Below, piece after piece: positions 33,793-46,100 of a stretch of 64,000 nucleotides of DNA. The stretch spans positions 1,430,001 through 1,494,000 of the forward strand of contig JACEVL010000161.1 of assembly GCA_020284085.1 (NCBI GenBank). Direction: 5' to 3'. The notes under the pieces are model-generated. The model made no database searches, was not told where the DNA came from, and saw only the letters and a list, made by a program, of their open reading frames with translations. This DNA comes from Aporrectodea caliginosa (taxonomy: Eukaryota > Annelida > Clitellata > Crassiclitellata > Lumbricidae). The translations under genes were made by a program, and so were the position numbers. Numbering within the stretch: position 1 is the first letter of the stretch; each line of letters opens with the position of its first letter.

Positions 33793-36700
33793 CTAGTGAC
33801 ACGGTCCCTCGAGCTCCTCGTCCATGATGGAGCTGCGGAAGTTGAAAGCGAGGTATCCGACACCGGCGCCAAGGACAACGCTGATGAGGAGCCAGGCGTT
33901 GTACGTCATGACAACGAGCATCAGCATGTAGCCAATCGTCAACTGGATGATGTAGAGAATGGTCTGGGTGATGTGGAGCAGGATGCGAATAGTACGTCTG
34001 CAATAAAAGCAGTAATGCAATGACGACAATTTCTATAGCATCATCAGTAGCAAACTACTTCTAGTACTTGGTGGAGACCAGCGGTGTAACGAAGGGTTTC
34101 AGCACCCAGGGGCAAGGGTTGATGACTGTGCCCCATTTTAATTTTCTTGTTGACTGTTAATCGTTCTTGTCATAGTACTGTGTACCACTGAAAGCTAATT
34201 TTGCACCCTTGTGTTGTGCTAGGGGCGGTTGCCCCCTCTGCCCCCCCCCTTCGTTACGCCACTGGTGGAGACAGCGTTTTAGGGTGAGGTAGAAAACGGG
34301 CACTACATAAATCTATGAAACGAATGAATGATTGAATGCAGGGATGAATGAATTATGAGTGGATGTATGAATGAGTGAATGAAATGGACTACAGACGATA
34401 AAGGATCCATGAAACCAGGAAGAAATGAAGGGGAGAGTATGGTAGAACGAAACGAGGAGAGCCTAACTAGTGGGGAAAGTGAGAGAGAGAGAGAGAGACA
34501 GAGAGAGACAGACAGACACAGACAGACAGACAGACAGACAGAGACAGACAGACAAACAGACAGACAGACTTACAGACAGTACACTTAGTATGGTAAACTT
34601 AGACAGACAGACTTAGCACTTGGTACACTTAGTAAGGCATACACTTAATATTAAGATTTGTAGAAATTGACGAAGATTAGATTATATCAGATGGGATTAG
34701 ATTAAATTTATTTTAATGGGATTATCATGGGGCCAGATAGCGCAATTCAGATAACACACTGGCATAGAGAGCAAGAGAGGTACTGAGTTCGAGCCCGTAT
34801 TCGGATTATGCTTTGTAGGCTGCAGAAACAGTGCTCATTGTTCTTGTTAGTAGTTACGATTTATGTCTTCTGTCATATTGTGTTCTTACGAATATTAAAT
34901 TTCAATTCATAACATGTTCTATGCTTAGCACTGAGAGAGAGATTTTACGGATTAGATTATATCAAATGGGATTAGATTAGATTAGATGTGATGAAATTAA
35001 ATCAGATCAGATTAGATGAAGAACCTGTTGAGTCTTCTTCCCCAACTGACATCAGTCAGCAACAGTTCATCATCGTCATCTGCTGAACTCTGATCACGTG
35101 GGTGAGCACGAGTGAGCCGAGTTCGAGCGCAGGTGAGCAGACGTTGTCTCAGGAACTTGAGTCCCTCGTAGAGAAACGACACAACCACAAGTACCACACA
35201 CGACCACAGCATCCCTGAAACATGATGACAGAATATGTATGTCGGTGGTCCATCCACTCCTTTATCGCCTAATCCTCCTATTGACTGTATCCAGTCTGTA
35301 TACTCTATGCATAGGCACCGACTTTTACTTTTATCTCTGGGTGCTTGGGTTCTACCCCAGGAAAGTTTATTATATTCTACATTGCCGTAGGTGAGTTTTA
35401 GCACAATTTAGAAGAAAATTGTTTTCTTGTCAAGGGTTACGTGCAAGGGTTACGTGGTTAGAAAAAGTATATGAAACTCAAAAGACTGACCTGACGGTGA
35501 CTGACATAGTTGTCCAACCCTACTGTTTATATGTTCCATAATTTGTGTATATTATAGTCTGTCTTATGTAGGACATTTGCAAATTTATTGTATTCCCACC
35601 GCTGACAATATGGCCCGCATATCTTTTGTAATCAGGATGATATATTCAGGAATATAAATTTATGGTACTGTGTAAGCCAAAATGTGGTTAGCAATTGGCC
35701 AAATGATGGATATACTTACTTACTTAATCATTTTATAGCTGAGCTTACTAGAGTGCACTAGAAGAACAGCAAGGCCAACCTCTCCAATCCGACACCTTCC
35801 ACGGTCCAAACAGAATGTTGGCATCGTTGCCAAAATAGAAGGTCATCTAGAAAAGAACAACAACAAACAATTAAGAGACAACCATTTAACGCAAAGGCAA
35901 GACAAAGGGATAACGACAAACTGTTTCACACAGCTCCGTAAGAAGGGCATTATCAAATAACAGTTGCATTGTATTGTATTTGGACTGAACTGTGATTCGA
36001 GCTCCTTATTTTGTCTCTTCTATGGTTTTACAAGCACCTGAAGGCTGCTTTATTCAACAGTAATTTAACTGGTTCATGTTGGGAGCACCACTTCTAAGTT
36101 TAAGTAAGTAAGTACGTAGGTATATAATTTATTCTTGAAGTGGTGCTTTATTTATGTCAACATTACAGTTACATTGTAGCCTTGGGACACCCCAGAATAC
36201 ATCAGGGAACTAGTCTTTGGTCAGCTTGGACAATGTTCAATATGTCCTGCATGGTAGCCAATTGATAATAGCGCTTGCCTTGAAACACAAGAGCATTGTT
36301 TCGGTCGGGAGCCCAAGATGAGTTTAACTGTAAGCAGAGACCTTGAGCAATGGTTTTCACTCACAATTGCTCAGCGTATTTGTCTGATGCTCAGGGTTAT
36401 TAGAGTAGTGGCTCTTGAGAATAAATGCATAACAAAGTAATAGTCCTGCAGCCCAAATACCTCTCTGTCCCACACTCCATACTGTGACTACAGCATGGCC
36501 GCATTCTCTCGTCCATATGACCATCTTTCTGGAACAATCTATTGTTGGACATCAGAACTGTTCTGACTGATGCAAAGGAATTTCATGTAAATATAAGATA
36601 CATCATTTTTACAACTGTCAAGTTACAGGACTTTGTCAGGTACTTGAAAGGAGCTACATAAGTGTTCTCACACAACAATGATTCCCAATGCAATGATTTG

Positions 36701-36831
36701 AAATCATAAGGCATGTGGATTGGATGATGATTTGATTAACGAGATGATTCGACAATTAATCCGATTCTTACATGCATGCCACCCATGTCGTGGTTGCTGT
36801 GGTTGCTCCCATTCATGTTCATGTTAATCAT
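33793..36831 (-). CDS. SLC31A1: High-affinity copper transporter, CTR1/SLC31A family
   Basis: Four exons in agreeing phase: 36831-36772, 35846-35780, 35214-35025 and 33997-33793; 522 nt, 173 aa (human CTR1 is 190). The short extracellular N-terminus is Met/His-rich (MNMNGSNHSNHDMGGMH), as expected for copper capture. It continues into MTFYFGNDANILF, then TM1 (MLWSCVVLVVVSFLYEGLKF), a cytosolic loop with an acidic DDDDE patch, TM2 with the pore MxxxM (MLVVM) in GYMLMLVVMTYN, and TM3 with the packing GxxxG (GAGVG). The C-terminus is PCH where mammalian CTR1 has HCH. CTR proteins form plasma-membrane trimers that import Cu(I). The start Met was taken as the first in-frame Met; Met4 or Met6 are alternatives. 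SLC31A2 is less likely given the Met-rich N-terminus. Confidence 0.92.
34079..34264. mobile_element. hAT-type MITE, GTAACGAAGGG family
   Basis: 186 bp with inverted tips CAGCGGTGTAACGAAGGG ... CCCCTTCGTTACGCCACTG and exact 8-bp target duplications GTGGAGAC (34071-34078 and 34265-34272). It lies in the last intron of the copper transporter, about 80 bp upstream of the final exon. Confidence 0.93.
34480..34575. repeat. (GACA)n / (GA)n tract
   Basis: GAGA run followed by GACAGACAGA units, in the last copper-transporter intron. Confidence 0.9.
34729..34910 (+). repeat. tRNA-derived SINE, GGCGCATTGGATAACA family, copy 1
   Basis: GGGGCCAGATAGCGCAATTC and GATAACACACTGGCATAGAG form the A-box side; ACTGAGTTCGAGCCCG is a good B box. 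The body then reads TGCTTTGTAGGCTGC. It matches 49876-49972. Confidence 0.75.
36244..36440 (+). repeat. tRNA-derived SINE, GGTTAGAG family, copy 3
   Basis: Diverged head GTAGCCAATTGATAATAGCG, then AGACCTTGAGCAATGG, CACAATTGCTCAG and the tail GAATAAATGCATAACA. In copper-transporter intron 1. Confidence 0.6.
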
Positions 36832-37235
36832 CGTTTCAAGTAGCTGCTTTCAAATCTGCTCCTGCAACCACAAAAAAATATTTAGTTTACAACTACATTT
36901 AATTACTGCCACTGTAATTTCTGCGTGTTTCCATCTCCATCACAACAGTCAGCAAAGCAAATAATTCAGTCTGTAAACCATTAAAGTTTCGATTCCATTA
37001 TTTTACAAATCTATTACATCTTTCATTTAACGGTATTGTTAGGTAAGAGAGAAAAATTGGAACGTTATACAAGACCCTGAAATGCAGGCTTTTTCGGCAT
37101 AAAATCATAGGCCTACATAAATTCATTAGCTGAGGCAATTTAAAGTCATTAAATTGTGAGAGCAGTAAGATCCGGTGTAAAAATCCACAATTATTAGAGA
37201 GGATATGAATCAATTAACGGCCAACACGTAAATAT

Positions 37236-37352
37236 AACTCCGCCACTGCTCGAACTCTTGCAGTGCCAGTCCCACGCCTGGATGAAGGAGGAGGGCGACG
37301 CTAATTATCTCTGTTATCACACAGTGTCGTTAAACTGAAACTACTACTACAA
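37236..37352 (-). repeat. Dispersed repeat, TTTAACGACACTGT family, copy 4
   Basis: Plus strand CTCCGCCACTG ... GCAGTGCCAGTCCCACGCCT ... TCACACAGTGTCGTTAAACT, very close to copy 3 (24715-24835). Confidence 0.7.
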
Positions 37353-37405
37353 CATTGAAACTACGACTACAACGCTTAAATCCGAATTACAGAGTTTTAC
37401 TTTGT

Positions 37406-38675
37406 GTTCTAGCGATTGATGCACCGCAAACTTACCTCAAAGACTTTCCTCAGACGTTAGCAGTCGTCGTAAAAACGCAAAATGCGCAAAACTAATAAAA
37501 ACTTGGATCATTTGCTTCTCATGTGATAATCCTTGTATTTTCCAACCATTGTTTTTGTTTACCCAGAGGACAACGACCTATTATACACAGGACTGGAAAG
37601 TCCTTATGTGACGTCACTGTACTAGTTTTGGGCGATAATCGGGGCCCAGAAAATTTCACATCTTCTTTTCATAACAAAGGCATTCAATTAATTATATTTT
37701 ATGAAGGCAGATTGACTAATAATTATGTTTGCAAAATAAAAAATTGCCGGTGGAGATTTAAAGCATCGTATTTAATATTAGAAACCAAATTTGAAGAGGG
37801 GCGACATCTATGTTTAAGAGTGAAAAGAATGTACACATTATTTTCACGAGTAACCATTCTAATAATTATAGATTCCTTGCTCTGCAGACCAAAGATTTTA
37901 ACAGTTGAAATTTTAACTGTTAAAATCTTTGCTGCAGACAGCCTACGGAAGTCACTAACTGAAGTATTTAGTGAGTATATAGGTAGGCTAAGTCTATAAT
38001 TCTCATCCTCGCTTGGCAAGATCTCAAACCATACTCAAATTGTGATAAAACTATAGAATTTCATTTTAATTACCTTGACAATCCTGTTCACGTCTCAAGC
38101 AGAACGATTTACACTAATTTTGTTTAGCATTTATTAGTCGTGAATGTGATTTGCTTTAAAATAATAGAAAGTGTGTGTACAATGTTCAACGCTCATAGCA
38201 GATGATTCCTATCTTCAGTTAAATAAATAAATAATAATAATAATATTTATTCTTTAATGAAGCGCCTGACAAACGCACTGCGCTGTACATGTACATGTTA
38301 TGAGTTATGACGATAAACCAATTCACAAGAACACAAATAATTACAGAAGACATCAATCAACAAAGTTGCAGCCATGCAAGGTGCAAGCTCACTGTACTTT
38401 TGCTGCCACCTAGGGAATGAAGGCAGAGCTAAACCCAGGGTGCATTACGGAATCAAACCAAGTCCGTGAGCACTTCAGGAAAAAGTGTTATCCGTTATAC
38501 TATCCCCCTCCCCATGTGATCAATAGAGAACCTAAACAAATAAAGAAATTTAGCAAACTGTGCCACAAGTTGTGCCTGTATCTTCTCGGATATCCCTATT
38601 CTACTCCTGCGCCACCACACGACCACCAATTTCCACCATCGTCACCGATTGCCACCGTAGCACCATGTTGTCTCA
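37406..38675 (+). repeat. Duplicated block, copy A
   Basis: From GTTCTAGCGATTGATG to CATGTTGTCTCA. The same order of sequence occurs at 40114-41035 with deletions and ~10% substitutions. Shared landmarks are AACGCAAAATGCGCAAAACT, CAGGACTGGAAAGTCCTTAT, CGCTTGGCAAGATCTCAAAC and CCAAGTCCGTGAGCACTTCA. It contains an antisense tRNA-derived SINE (38220-38515). There is no coding evidence; the frame at 37523-37999 is not conserved in copy B. Confidence 0.85.
38220..38515 (-). repeat. tRNA-derived SINE with L2-like tail (antisense)
   Basis: On the minus strand TAGTATAACGGATAACACTT (A box side), CTCACGGACTTGGTTTGATT (B box), a body with CCCTAGGTGGCAGCAAAAGT, then TCAGGCGCTTCATTAAAGAA and a (TAT)n tail. 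The 3' part imitates an L2 LINE end. A second copy is at 40620-40865. Confidence 0.65.
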
Positions 38676-40113
38676 GGAGAATCCGACAGCTTCGCTCTAC
38701 TCTTGACTCAGCATCATTGAAAACACTAATACACTGCCTTATTCTGACGCGACTTGACTACTGCAACTCGGTACTCTATGGTCTCCCTGAATGCACACTG
38801 CTTCCTCTAACCAGAATATTGCATCAGGCTGCAAGACTGTGTCTTGGACTCTCTTACCGAGACCATATCACACCTGCTCTTCGTTCTCTACACTGGCTTC
38901 CTGTCTGTGAGCGTATCCGCTTCAAGATGGCACTCCTCATGTACAGAGCATGCACAGATCATCTCCCTTCCTACTTGTCTTCCATGGTCACACCTTGCAA
39001 CTCTGTTAAAGGTCGCTCCTCTCTTCGATCAGCATCTGCTGGAAAGTATGTTGTTCCTGGTACGCGTCTTGTTTTTGGCCGTCGCTCATTCACAGTTGCC
39101 GGCAGAGATGGGCAGTAATTTAATTGGTGTAATTGAAATTACGTAATTTGAATTACAATTGTAATTGGTAATTTGTAATTTGTAATTTGTTGCTCTGGAT
39201 CAATGTAATTTGTAATTTGTAATTGAATTACATTTTTTCATGTAATTTGTAATTTCAAATTACATCTGTAAAATCAAATTACTTTGAAATTACTTTGAAC
39301 AAACTAGAACCAGAGACTCCACAACCAGACCAGTTTTGAAAGCATCTTTTCCTTATCTTGATCACCTTCACTATAGTATTTCTGGAATGAAAAATAGTAA
39401 CACTGAACTCTGAATGCTTAACAAAATTGGAGTCATTGTCAGAAGTAGCAGCAACAATTTTGTCATGTGTCAGACCGAGATCATAATGTATTACATAGAT
39501 GAGTTGCGCTACTCCATCACACGTGTGTGATCCAACAAAAGGTCTGCATGCTAAGGCAACTGAGCTTCGCTCAAATGCACATGCATCGATCCAGTGACAG
39601 GTTACTCCCATGTAGGCCTAACTTCTGTGTTTAGTAGACCAGACATCTGCAATTATTATTAAAGATATTATTTATACAATTTAATTCTGCACTTTCTTCA
39701 TCTGTGCTGGTACGCAAACTCATTATAGTTTTGAAAGCATGATTGTAAGGTCAAACAGATGCCGATTATCGGATAACCTGTTAGAACAGTTGCTACTTCC
39801 TAGAGAATATTAAATAAACAGTTTCAAACACTCGAATATAAATGATCAGTGGAAACAAAGCATGTGTTTCCTGACTGAATTTCTTGATCCCAACTATGCA
39901 TGTAATTTGTAATTTGATGTAATTGAAATTACGTAATTTGTAATTTGTAATTTCCCCAAAATTTATAAAGTAATTTGTAATTTGTAATTCAATTACATTT
40001 TCCCAAGTAATTTGTAATTTGTAATTCAATTACATTTCACTGTGTAATTTGCCCATCTCTGGTTGCCGGTCCCTCCATCTGGAACTCTCTACCTCCTCAT
40101 GTTCGCAACTCTG
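38676..40113 (+). mobile_element. 5'-truncated L2/CR1-like LINE ORF2, split by a hAT insertion
   Basis: 38676-39102 translates with no internal stop as the C-terminal part of an L2/CR1 reverse transcriptase: LRRIRQLRSTLDSASLKTLI, LTRLDYCNSVLYGLPE, RDHITPALRSLHWLPVCERI and PSYLSS. The frame resumes after the hAT element at 40062 with VAGPSIWNSLPPHVRNSA, the expected continuation. Removing the insertion and one 8-bp duplication restores a single frame, so the interruption is recent relative to decay of this copy. The 5' part of the element and its 3' tail are missing. Confidence 0.88.
39103..40061. mobile_element. hAT-type non-autonomous element, 959 bp
   Basis: Tips CAGAGATGGGCAGTAATTT ... 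GTAATTTGCCCATCTCTG are inverted repeats and the target duplication is exactly GTTGCCGG (39095-39102 and 40062-40069). The subterminal 150 bp on each side consist of GTAATTTGTAATTT repeats in opposite orientations. The centre has no transposase frame. Confidence 0.95.
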
Positions 40114-41035
40114 CGTTCTAGCGATTGATGACCGTCTTTCAAAGACTCCAAACTGAAAACGCAAAATGCGCAAAACTACTTGGATCTCTTTCATGTGATA
40201 ATCCTTGTATTTTCTACCTATTATACACAGGACTGGAAAGTCCTTATGTGACGTCAATAGTTCGGGGTCCCGAAAGCTTAAACGCATTCAATGTGCAGAT
40301 TGACGAATGATTACTTTGCAAAATAAAAATTGCCGGAGGGCATTTTATTCAAATTTGAAGTGGGGCGACATCATCGTTTAAGAGTGAAGTATTTAGTGAG
40401 TAGGTAGGCCGAGTCTATTATTCTACCCTCGCTTGGCAAGATCTCAAACCATACTCAAATTGTGATCAAACTATAGAATTTCATTTTAATTACCTTGACA
40501 ATACTGTTCACGTCTCAAGCAGAACGATTTACACTAATTTTCGCATTTTGAGTCGTGAATGTGATTTGAAAGTGTGTGTACAATGTTCAATGCTCATAGC
40601 AGACGATGCATCCAGTTAAATAACTAAATAATAATAATAATATTTATTCTTTAATGAAACCTGACAAAGCACTGCGCTGTAGTTTGGCTCACAACAACAC
40701 AAATTACAGAAGACATAAATCAACAAAGTTGCAGCCATGCAAGGCGCCTCATTGTACTTTTGCTGCCACCTAGGGAATGAAGGCAGAGCTCAACCCAGGG
40801 TGCGGAATCGAACCGAGTCCGTGAGCACTTCAGGCAAGAGTGTTATCCGTAATACTACCCACCCCCACCTTGTGAGTTGTGATCAATAGAGAACTTATAT
40901 GTAAAGAAATTTAGCAAACTCTGCAAGTTGTGCCTGTATCTTCTCGGATATCCCTATTCTACTCCTGCGCCATCACACGACCACCATATTCACCGATTGC
41001 CACCGTACTGACCATAGCAACATAATGTTGTCTCA
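40114..41035 (+). repeat. Duplicated block, copy B
   Basis: Second copy of 37406-38675, shorter through several small deletions. It starts directly at the LINE remnant and ends at ATGTTGTCTCA, after which the two loci diverge. It includes the antisense SINE copy at 40620-40865. Confidence 0.85.
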
Positions 41036-43030
41036 TCGGCTTGACCTCCCGGATTTTGACCTGGCACCGGAACGAACAGAGGAGTTTAGCTATTGCGGAT
41101 TTGATTTGATATAGCGCCGCGGTTCCTAAGCTGGTCTGACGTGGCTTTTGTGGGAGCTGAGAAATTTTCGAAGATTTACATTACATTACATTACTAATTG
41201 GATCTAATCAAACTTATTATTATCATGGAATTTTATTGAAATTAAATTAATAAGTTATAATCGATGCGCCAAATGAATTGCTGTTGTAGGCCTACTCGTA
41301 AATCGTAATGCAAGAAAGGCTAATAGACATAGCACAGTATCTGCTAAGGACGGTATACATAGGACTGTATATAATATGTAGAAGCAAATTATAATGGTTG
41401 TGAGAATGGTTTGTGTTGGGTTATGGTCGACAGCTTGTAAATGACCGGAGAACCCGAAGTGTTGATAAAGTATCATTGAAGGCGTGGCTTTCACTAGCAT
41501 ATCTGGTCGATTCCACGGAACGATTAAAGTTGGCGGGTATTTGATACGGTCTGCTTAGATTAAACCAGCTTATCTGAAAGCTCGTGGTAGAGCATTTACA
41601 TGCCTGGGTGGGATTGAGTGATGGATGGGATCGCTGAGGTCATTCCAATTGAAACTGTGGGATGGAAGGCGCGAGAATACGTCGTTGATTGACAATCAGC
41701 TGAGCCAATGACAGAACGCAAAACTACATTTTTATAATACGACCAATCAGAAACGTCTATACATGAGAATGGTTCCGCCTACTTCATTATTATTACAAAT
41801 GGTAGTCGAATGTGCAGTGGGAGTGATAACGAAGTTAATAAACTGTTAATTAATTTATTAAATGAACAGAATTCGCCGAATTAGCTGTCGTTTTAAGCGA
41901 GGTTAGACGCAAACTTATCTCCTCAGACGTTAAACTGTAATAGAATTTTCAATTAAACGAGTTTAATAGCTTTGACATTAGATTAACACACTAACACACC
42001 TCTGAGACCTCAACGACACATTCTGTATGAACAAATTGCTCGCATGAGGTCAAAGGTTATGGGAAATGACACTCAGAACTGAAAAGTGTGACAACAGCAT
42101 TTCTGTAGAAGATCCAGGAGAACCCTTCGATGAGTTTTAAGAAGAGTAATAATAGTCCAGTATGTATAACATGCCTATAGTTCTAATTTTATCTAAACAT
42201 AGCCTTATTCTAATCTTCAAACATCCAATAAGACCTTAGTTTATCCATAAGTTGCGTACTTGTCAGCTTATTTTTAATAAAAGAAAATTGATTGATTGAT
42301 TTATTGATTGATTGCATATTTGTGTAATGGGTCGGTGCCGAGTGGGAGTTGCAGGTGATGGAGGTCGAGAACTTGTGCTTTCAACTGCTTTGGCCGAAGG
42401 ATTTTATGTTCAAGGCCTCTGGAACTTCTGAAACAGTATCTATATGAGATGGTTAGATGGGGGTCTTGTAATAACTATACCTTTACAGGCTTTACCAGAC
42501 CAAAACAGAGCTACTAGATCTTGCCTTAAACAAAGTTGTCATTGGAAAATTATGGCTGTGACCTGTGGGTGTGTGCTAGATTAATATTTAACAGAGCAAG
42601 TATTGCCTTTTGAGAGGCACGTATGTGTTGTTTATTAGAGAACAGTTTGAGCGTTTCAGTTCAAGATCTAATAAAACTAAAATTCATTCACTGGCTCCTT
42701 GTTTTTCTGTCTTGTGACAATGATCAATCAATGTTTTAGTCATAACTTGCAAGCATGATTAATTATAAAGTTAATTAAATATTAGCTTAGTCTATTGGTT
42801 GGGTTGTTAAGTTTTGTGTAGACAATAAAACAGACTGATGAAAATATGCTTTAGAAATACAACATTAAAAATAAAATCTGTAGAATTATTTTTTGTCTAT
42901 TTTTTTACAATTAAGTAGCACATGCCTTGTGTTTTTTGATTAATTATCTGTGAATATCCTGCTTCCGTGTCAGCCTAGCTTTTTGAAATGAAGTAAACTG
43001 GTGGTATGAATACAATGCAATTCTTTTTCA
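41036..43030. other. Upstream region of the Rho-type GTPase gene
   Basis: No coding exon recognised. It holds an L2-like fragment near 41095 (GATATAGCGCCGCGG) and a LINE 3' end with a (ATTG)n tail at 42230-42315. An acceptor TTTTTCAG at about 43031 indicates the first coding exon has 5' UTR spliced from an upstream non-coding exon in this interval. I could not locate that exon. Confidence 0.45.
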
Positions 43031-43120
43031 GGTTTAGGTAAAAGCAAGAGACTGATTTTGTGAGCAATCACAACCGCCCAACCTCTATTCAGGACCGTAC
43101 ACCTCTGTGTACACCGTCGT

Positions 43121-46100
43121 ATGCCTCCGTACGCCAGCTCCAGGCAGCGGAAGACCTCGATGTTGAAGCGGAGCGTAAGCACAGAGACGGAAACGGAGTC
43201 GAGAGTGAAGTGCGTTCTCGTTGGTGATGGAGCCGTTGGAAAGACGTCGCTAATAGTCAGCTACACGACTAATGGATTTCCAATGGAGTACCTGCCAACC
43301 GCTTACGACAACTACTCAGGTTGGAACCTCGGTTGTAATCTTTTCGGTGTTCTTATGAGAGAGATGTTGTGTGTTTGGGTTGAAGTGGTTACAGTGTGCC
43401 CCGACTGATGGGTCATTCGACCCCTGGATCACGTGGAGGAGAGAGACATGTTAACAAGTGTGTTACTGTTACCTTTATGCTACTGAGAAGTAACTCATGT
43501 AAACGAATTACAGTTACCTTTGCGCTTCTTATGGGTTCTTAACTTCTTATAGAGGCATGTGAACTATTACCCTTGCGCTTCTAAGGGGTTCTTATAGAGC
43601 CATGGATGTGAACAACTCTGTTACCTTTACCTTTGTGCTTTTGAGGAGTTTCTGGTTTGCCAAAACTGATTGTATTTCACATTACGTGCAGGAGGTTCTA
43701 CACTGGCTTCCTTTTCCCCCAACGAATAGAGATCTCCTTTAGGATTTCCTCCTTGGCCTGGCGATGCCTCTCGGGTGTGGCGCCTATCTATCTTCGAGAG
43801 CTTCTCTGCTTTGTCTCGTCTCACAGTGGTCACAGCCTCTGCTCCATCAGTCGCCCAAGGAGACATGGCTGTTCCTTTTGCTCCCACGGCTATATGCAGT
43901 GCCCGGCATTTTCTGTGATGGGCCCAATGACATGGAAGGGACTTCCTCTGGAGGTGCGTCTCCTCCTCAGGTTCCCCACTTCTCCGTTTTATCAGTTGCT
44001 CAAGGCTGTTCTCTTCTGCTTGGCCTGGATGGGGAGTGTCTCTGAGTAGAGAGCTTGAAGGGTCTCTTTATTGAATGATTGATGGAGGTATGTGAATAGT
44101 TTTTCTAGTGGGAGGATGAAAGATTTCCAACAAGATACAGGGAAACCCCAGCTACTTATCTGAGCATAGATCCAGTTAGGGTACGCCCTTTCAAAGGTCA
44201 CCGAGATGTTTCTGCATGCAGTGCTTTGTGATAAACTTAAAAGGTGCTATATGAAGTACACATAACACATTCAAAGGTCATGAACCTGAATTTTGTGACG
44301 TACTTCATTTTCATGTTGATGACTGAATGCGATGGTTTAGTCATGAGAATTTTGTCGTTAATCGTGACGTGAGTTTCCGTGATTATATCTAGGGTGACTG
44401 GTAGTAGTCATTAATTTATGACTGTTGACTCTGGCTTTGTCTGCCCTTAATTATGGCCGCCGCATCCGTCACATGCCATACGTTAACGATTCAATTATTC
44501 TCGTAATTATTTAGCACCTGACGTTAATTGCAGTCGGTGATGGGAGAATGGCTGTGTTTTTAACTCTTATTCTGAACTGGCTTGAAATCTAATCTGAACT
44601 TGTCCAGAGACTCTTATGGTGCCACTGTTGTACTGTTTGGTAAATGGCTGCTTCTAAGCACAGGGGTATGTGATAGTGTAGTGGTTAGCGTGCTGGACTG
44701 TCAGTCGAGGGGTTGGGGTTCAAATCCCCACCAGAGCAGAAATTTGGTTCGAGATTTCTGCACCACCTGTGCGTAACCAACTCAGCGATATTGAGTATGC
44801 TGACCGAACGCTGTTGGTGGGTAGATGAGACGGTGAGGGAAAGGACTGGCGACACGCCCAGTGTTTCCGTTAGGGTCCAAAAAGAGGACGTATTTACACC
44901 ATGCCGTTTAGGCTAATCACACCGAAAATTTGGACGTTTTGAAATGAAGTTAACGGATCACTGGACACGCCCTTCATACCTGAATGGCGGCCTCTCAGGC
45001 TAGCTCAAGGGACTGCTCATTTCTTCTCTCTCTCGAAGTAACGCCATAGCCTGAAATGGGCATGCAGTCTGTTAAGCACAGAGCGTTGACTTTTGAAGTG
45101 GATGTTTAAGTGAGCATTGACTGGATTTGACTGGATTATCTGAAACGGGAGAAGGAGGAGGTTGTGATTCATGTGTCACTGTTTGTCATGTACCAGTGCT
45201 GTGCCTGTTAGGTTACAGGCTCTCTCTGTCTGTCTGTCTGTCTGTGTCTCTGTCTGTCTGTCTCTGTCTGTCTCTCAGGTTCAGTGTATTGTCTTGGTTT
45301 GTTTACCTTCCTTCAAGTGACTTGCATAATCGTGGTTCATGTGAATACCTTGGTGCCGTTTAAACAAGAGCAGGACATTGGTGGTGCAGTGGAGCAAAGA
45401 TCAGTGTTTGCTCGGGGCTGTACCCGGCTCCAGTCAGTGTCAGAGGCACGTGGTTGTTGTTGCTACATGAGACATAGAACAGGAACAATGAGGTGTGTTT
45501 AGGTCGGGGTCGACAGTTGCTCTGCCTGAGGACATGTCCGTTGTCTTTCAATTATGTAAACGAGAGTCCTTGTGTCATGGGTTGGTGGTTTCTGCCTGAA
45601 TGAGCATGAGTAATTGCCTTAAGTGAGGGCTCTTGAGAGACAGACAGGAACTTAACTGGTTTCGCTACTTCCACTCAACTAAAACTTTAAGAACATTACA
45701 GTTTATTTTAAATACCCCATCTTAAGTCTAAATTTGTAGCCTTCACGGTAAGCCGATTGGTTAGGACTGAAATGAGGGGATGAAGAAATGTGTTTCTTGA
45801 TCCGTACAACGAGGAGACGTTAAAGAATCTTTAAAATGTTGTTAAGGTTGGAGATGGGTCTAAAGTTTGACAGGCAGTTGACGTCTAGATCAGGTTTCAT
45901 AAGTAAAGGCGTGACTGACTAAAGTAGATTTAAAACATGATGGAAAACAGCCTTCTGCAAAAAAGACAAGTCGGCTGCCAGATGCGCAAAAATGTGGGAG
46001 AAAACATGGGAACGAGACACAAGAAGTGACGTTGGTATGAAGTCCATTGGAGATGATTTAGGGACATTATGACTAAAAAGAGACAGGACTTCAAAATAGG

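Noticed and set aside
37523..37999. 158-codon plus-strand frame in the duplicated block
   Set aside because: Copy B carries deletions that destroy the frame, and no domain is recognisable.
39279..39611. 110-codon minus-strand frame inside the 959-bp hAT element
   Set aside because: No hAT transposase motif, and the element is too short to be autonomous.
44672..44745. Possible functional tRNA gene
   Set aside because: tRNA-like head only; it continues into a SINE body that recurs three times on the other strand.
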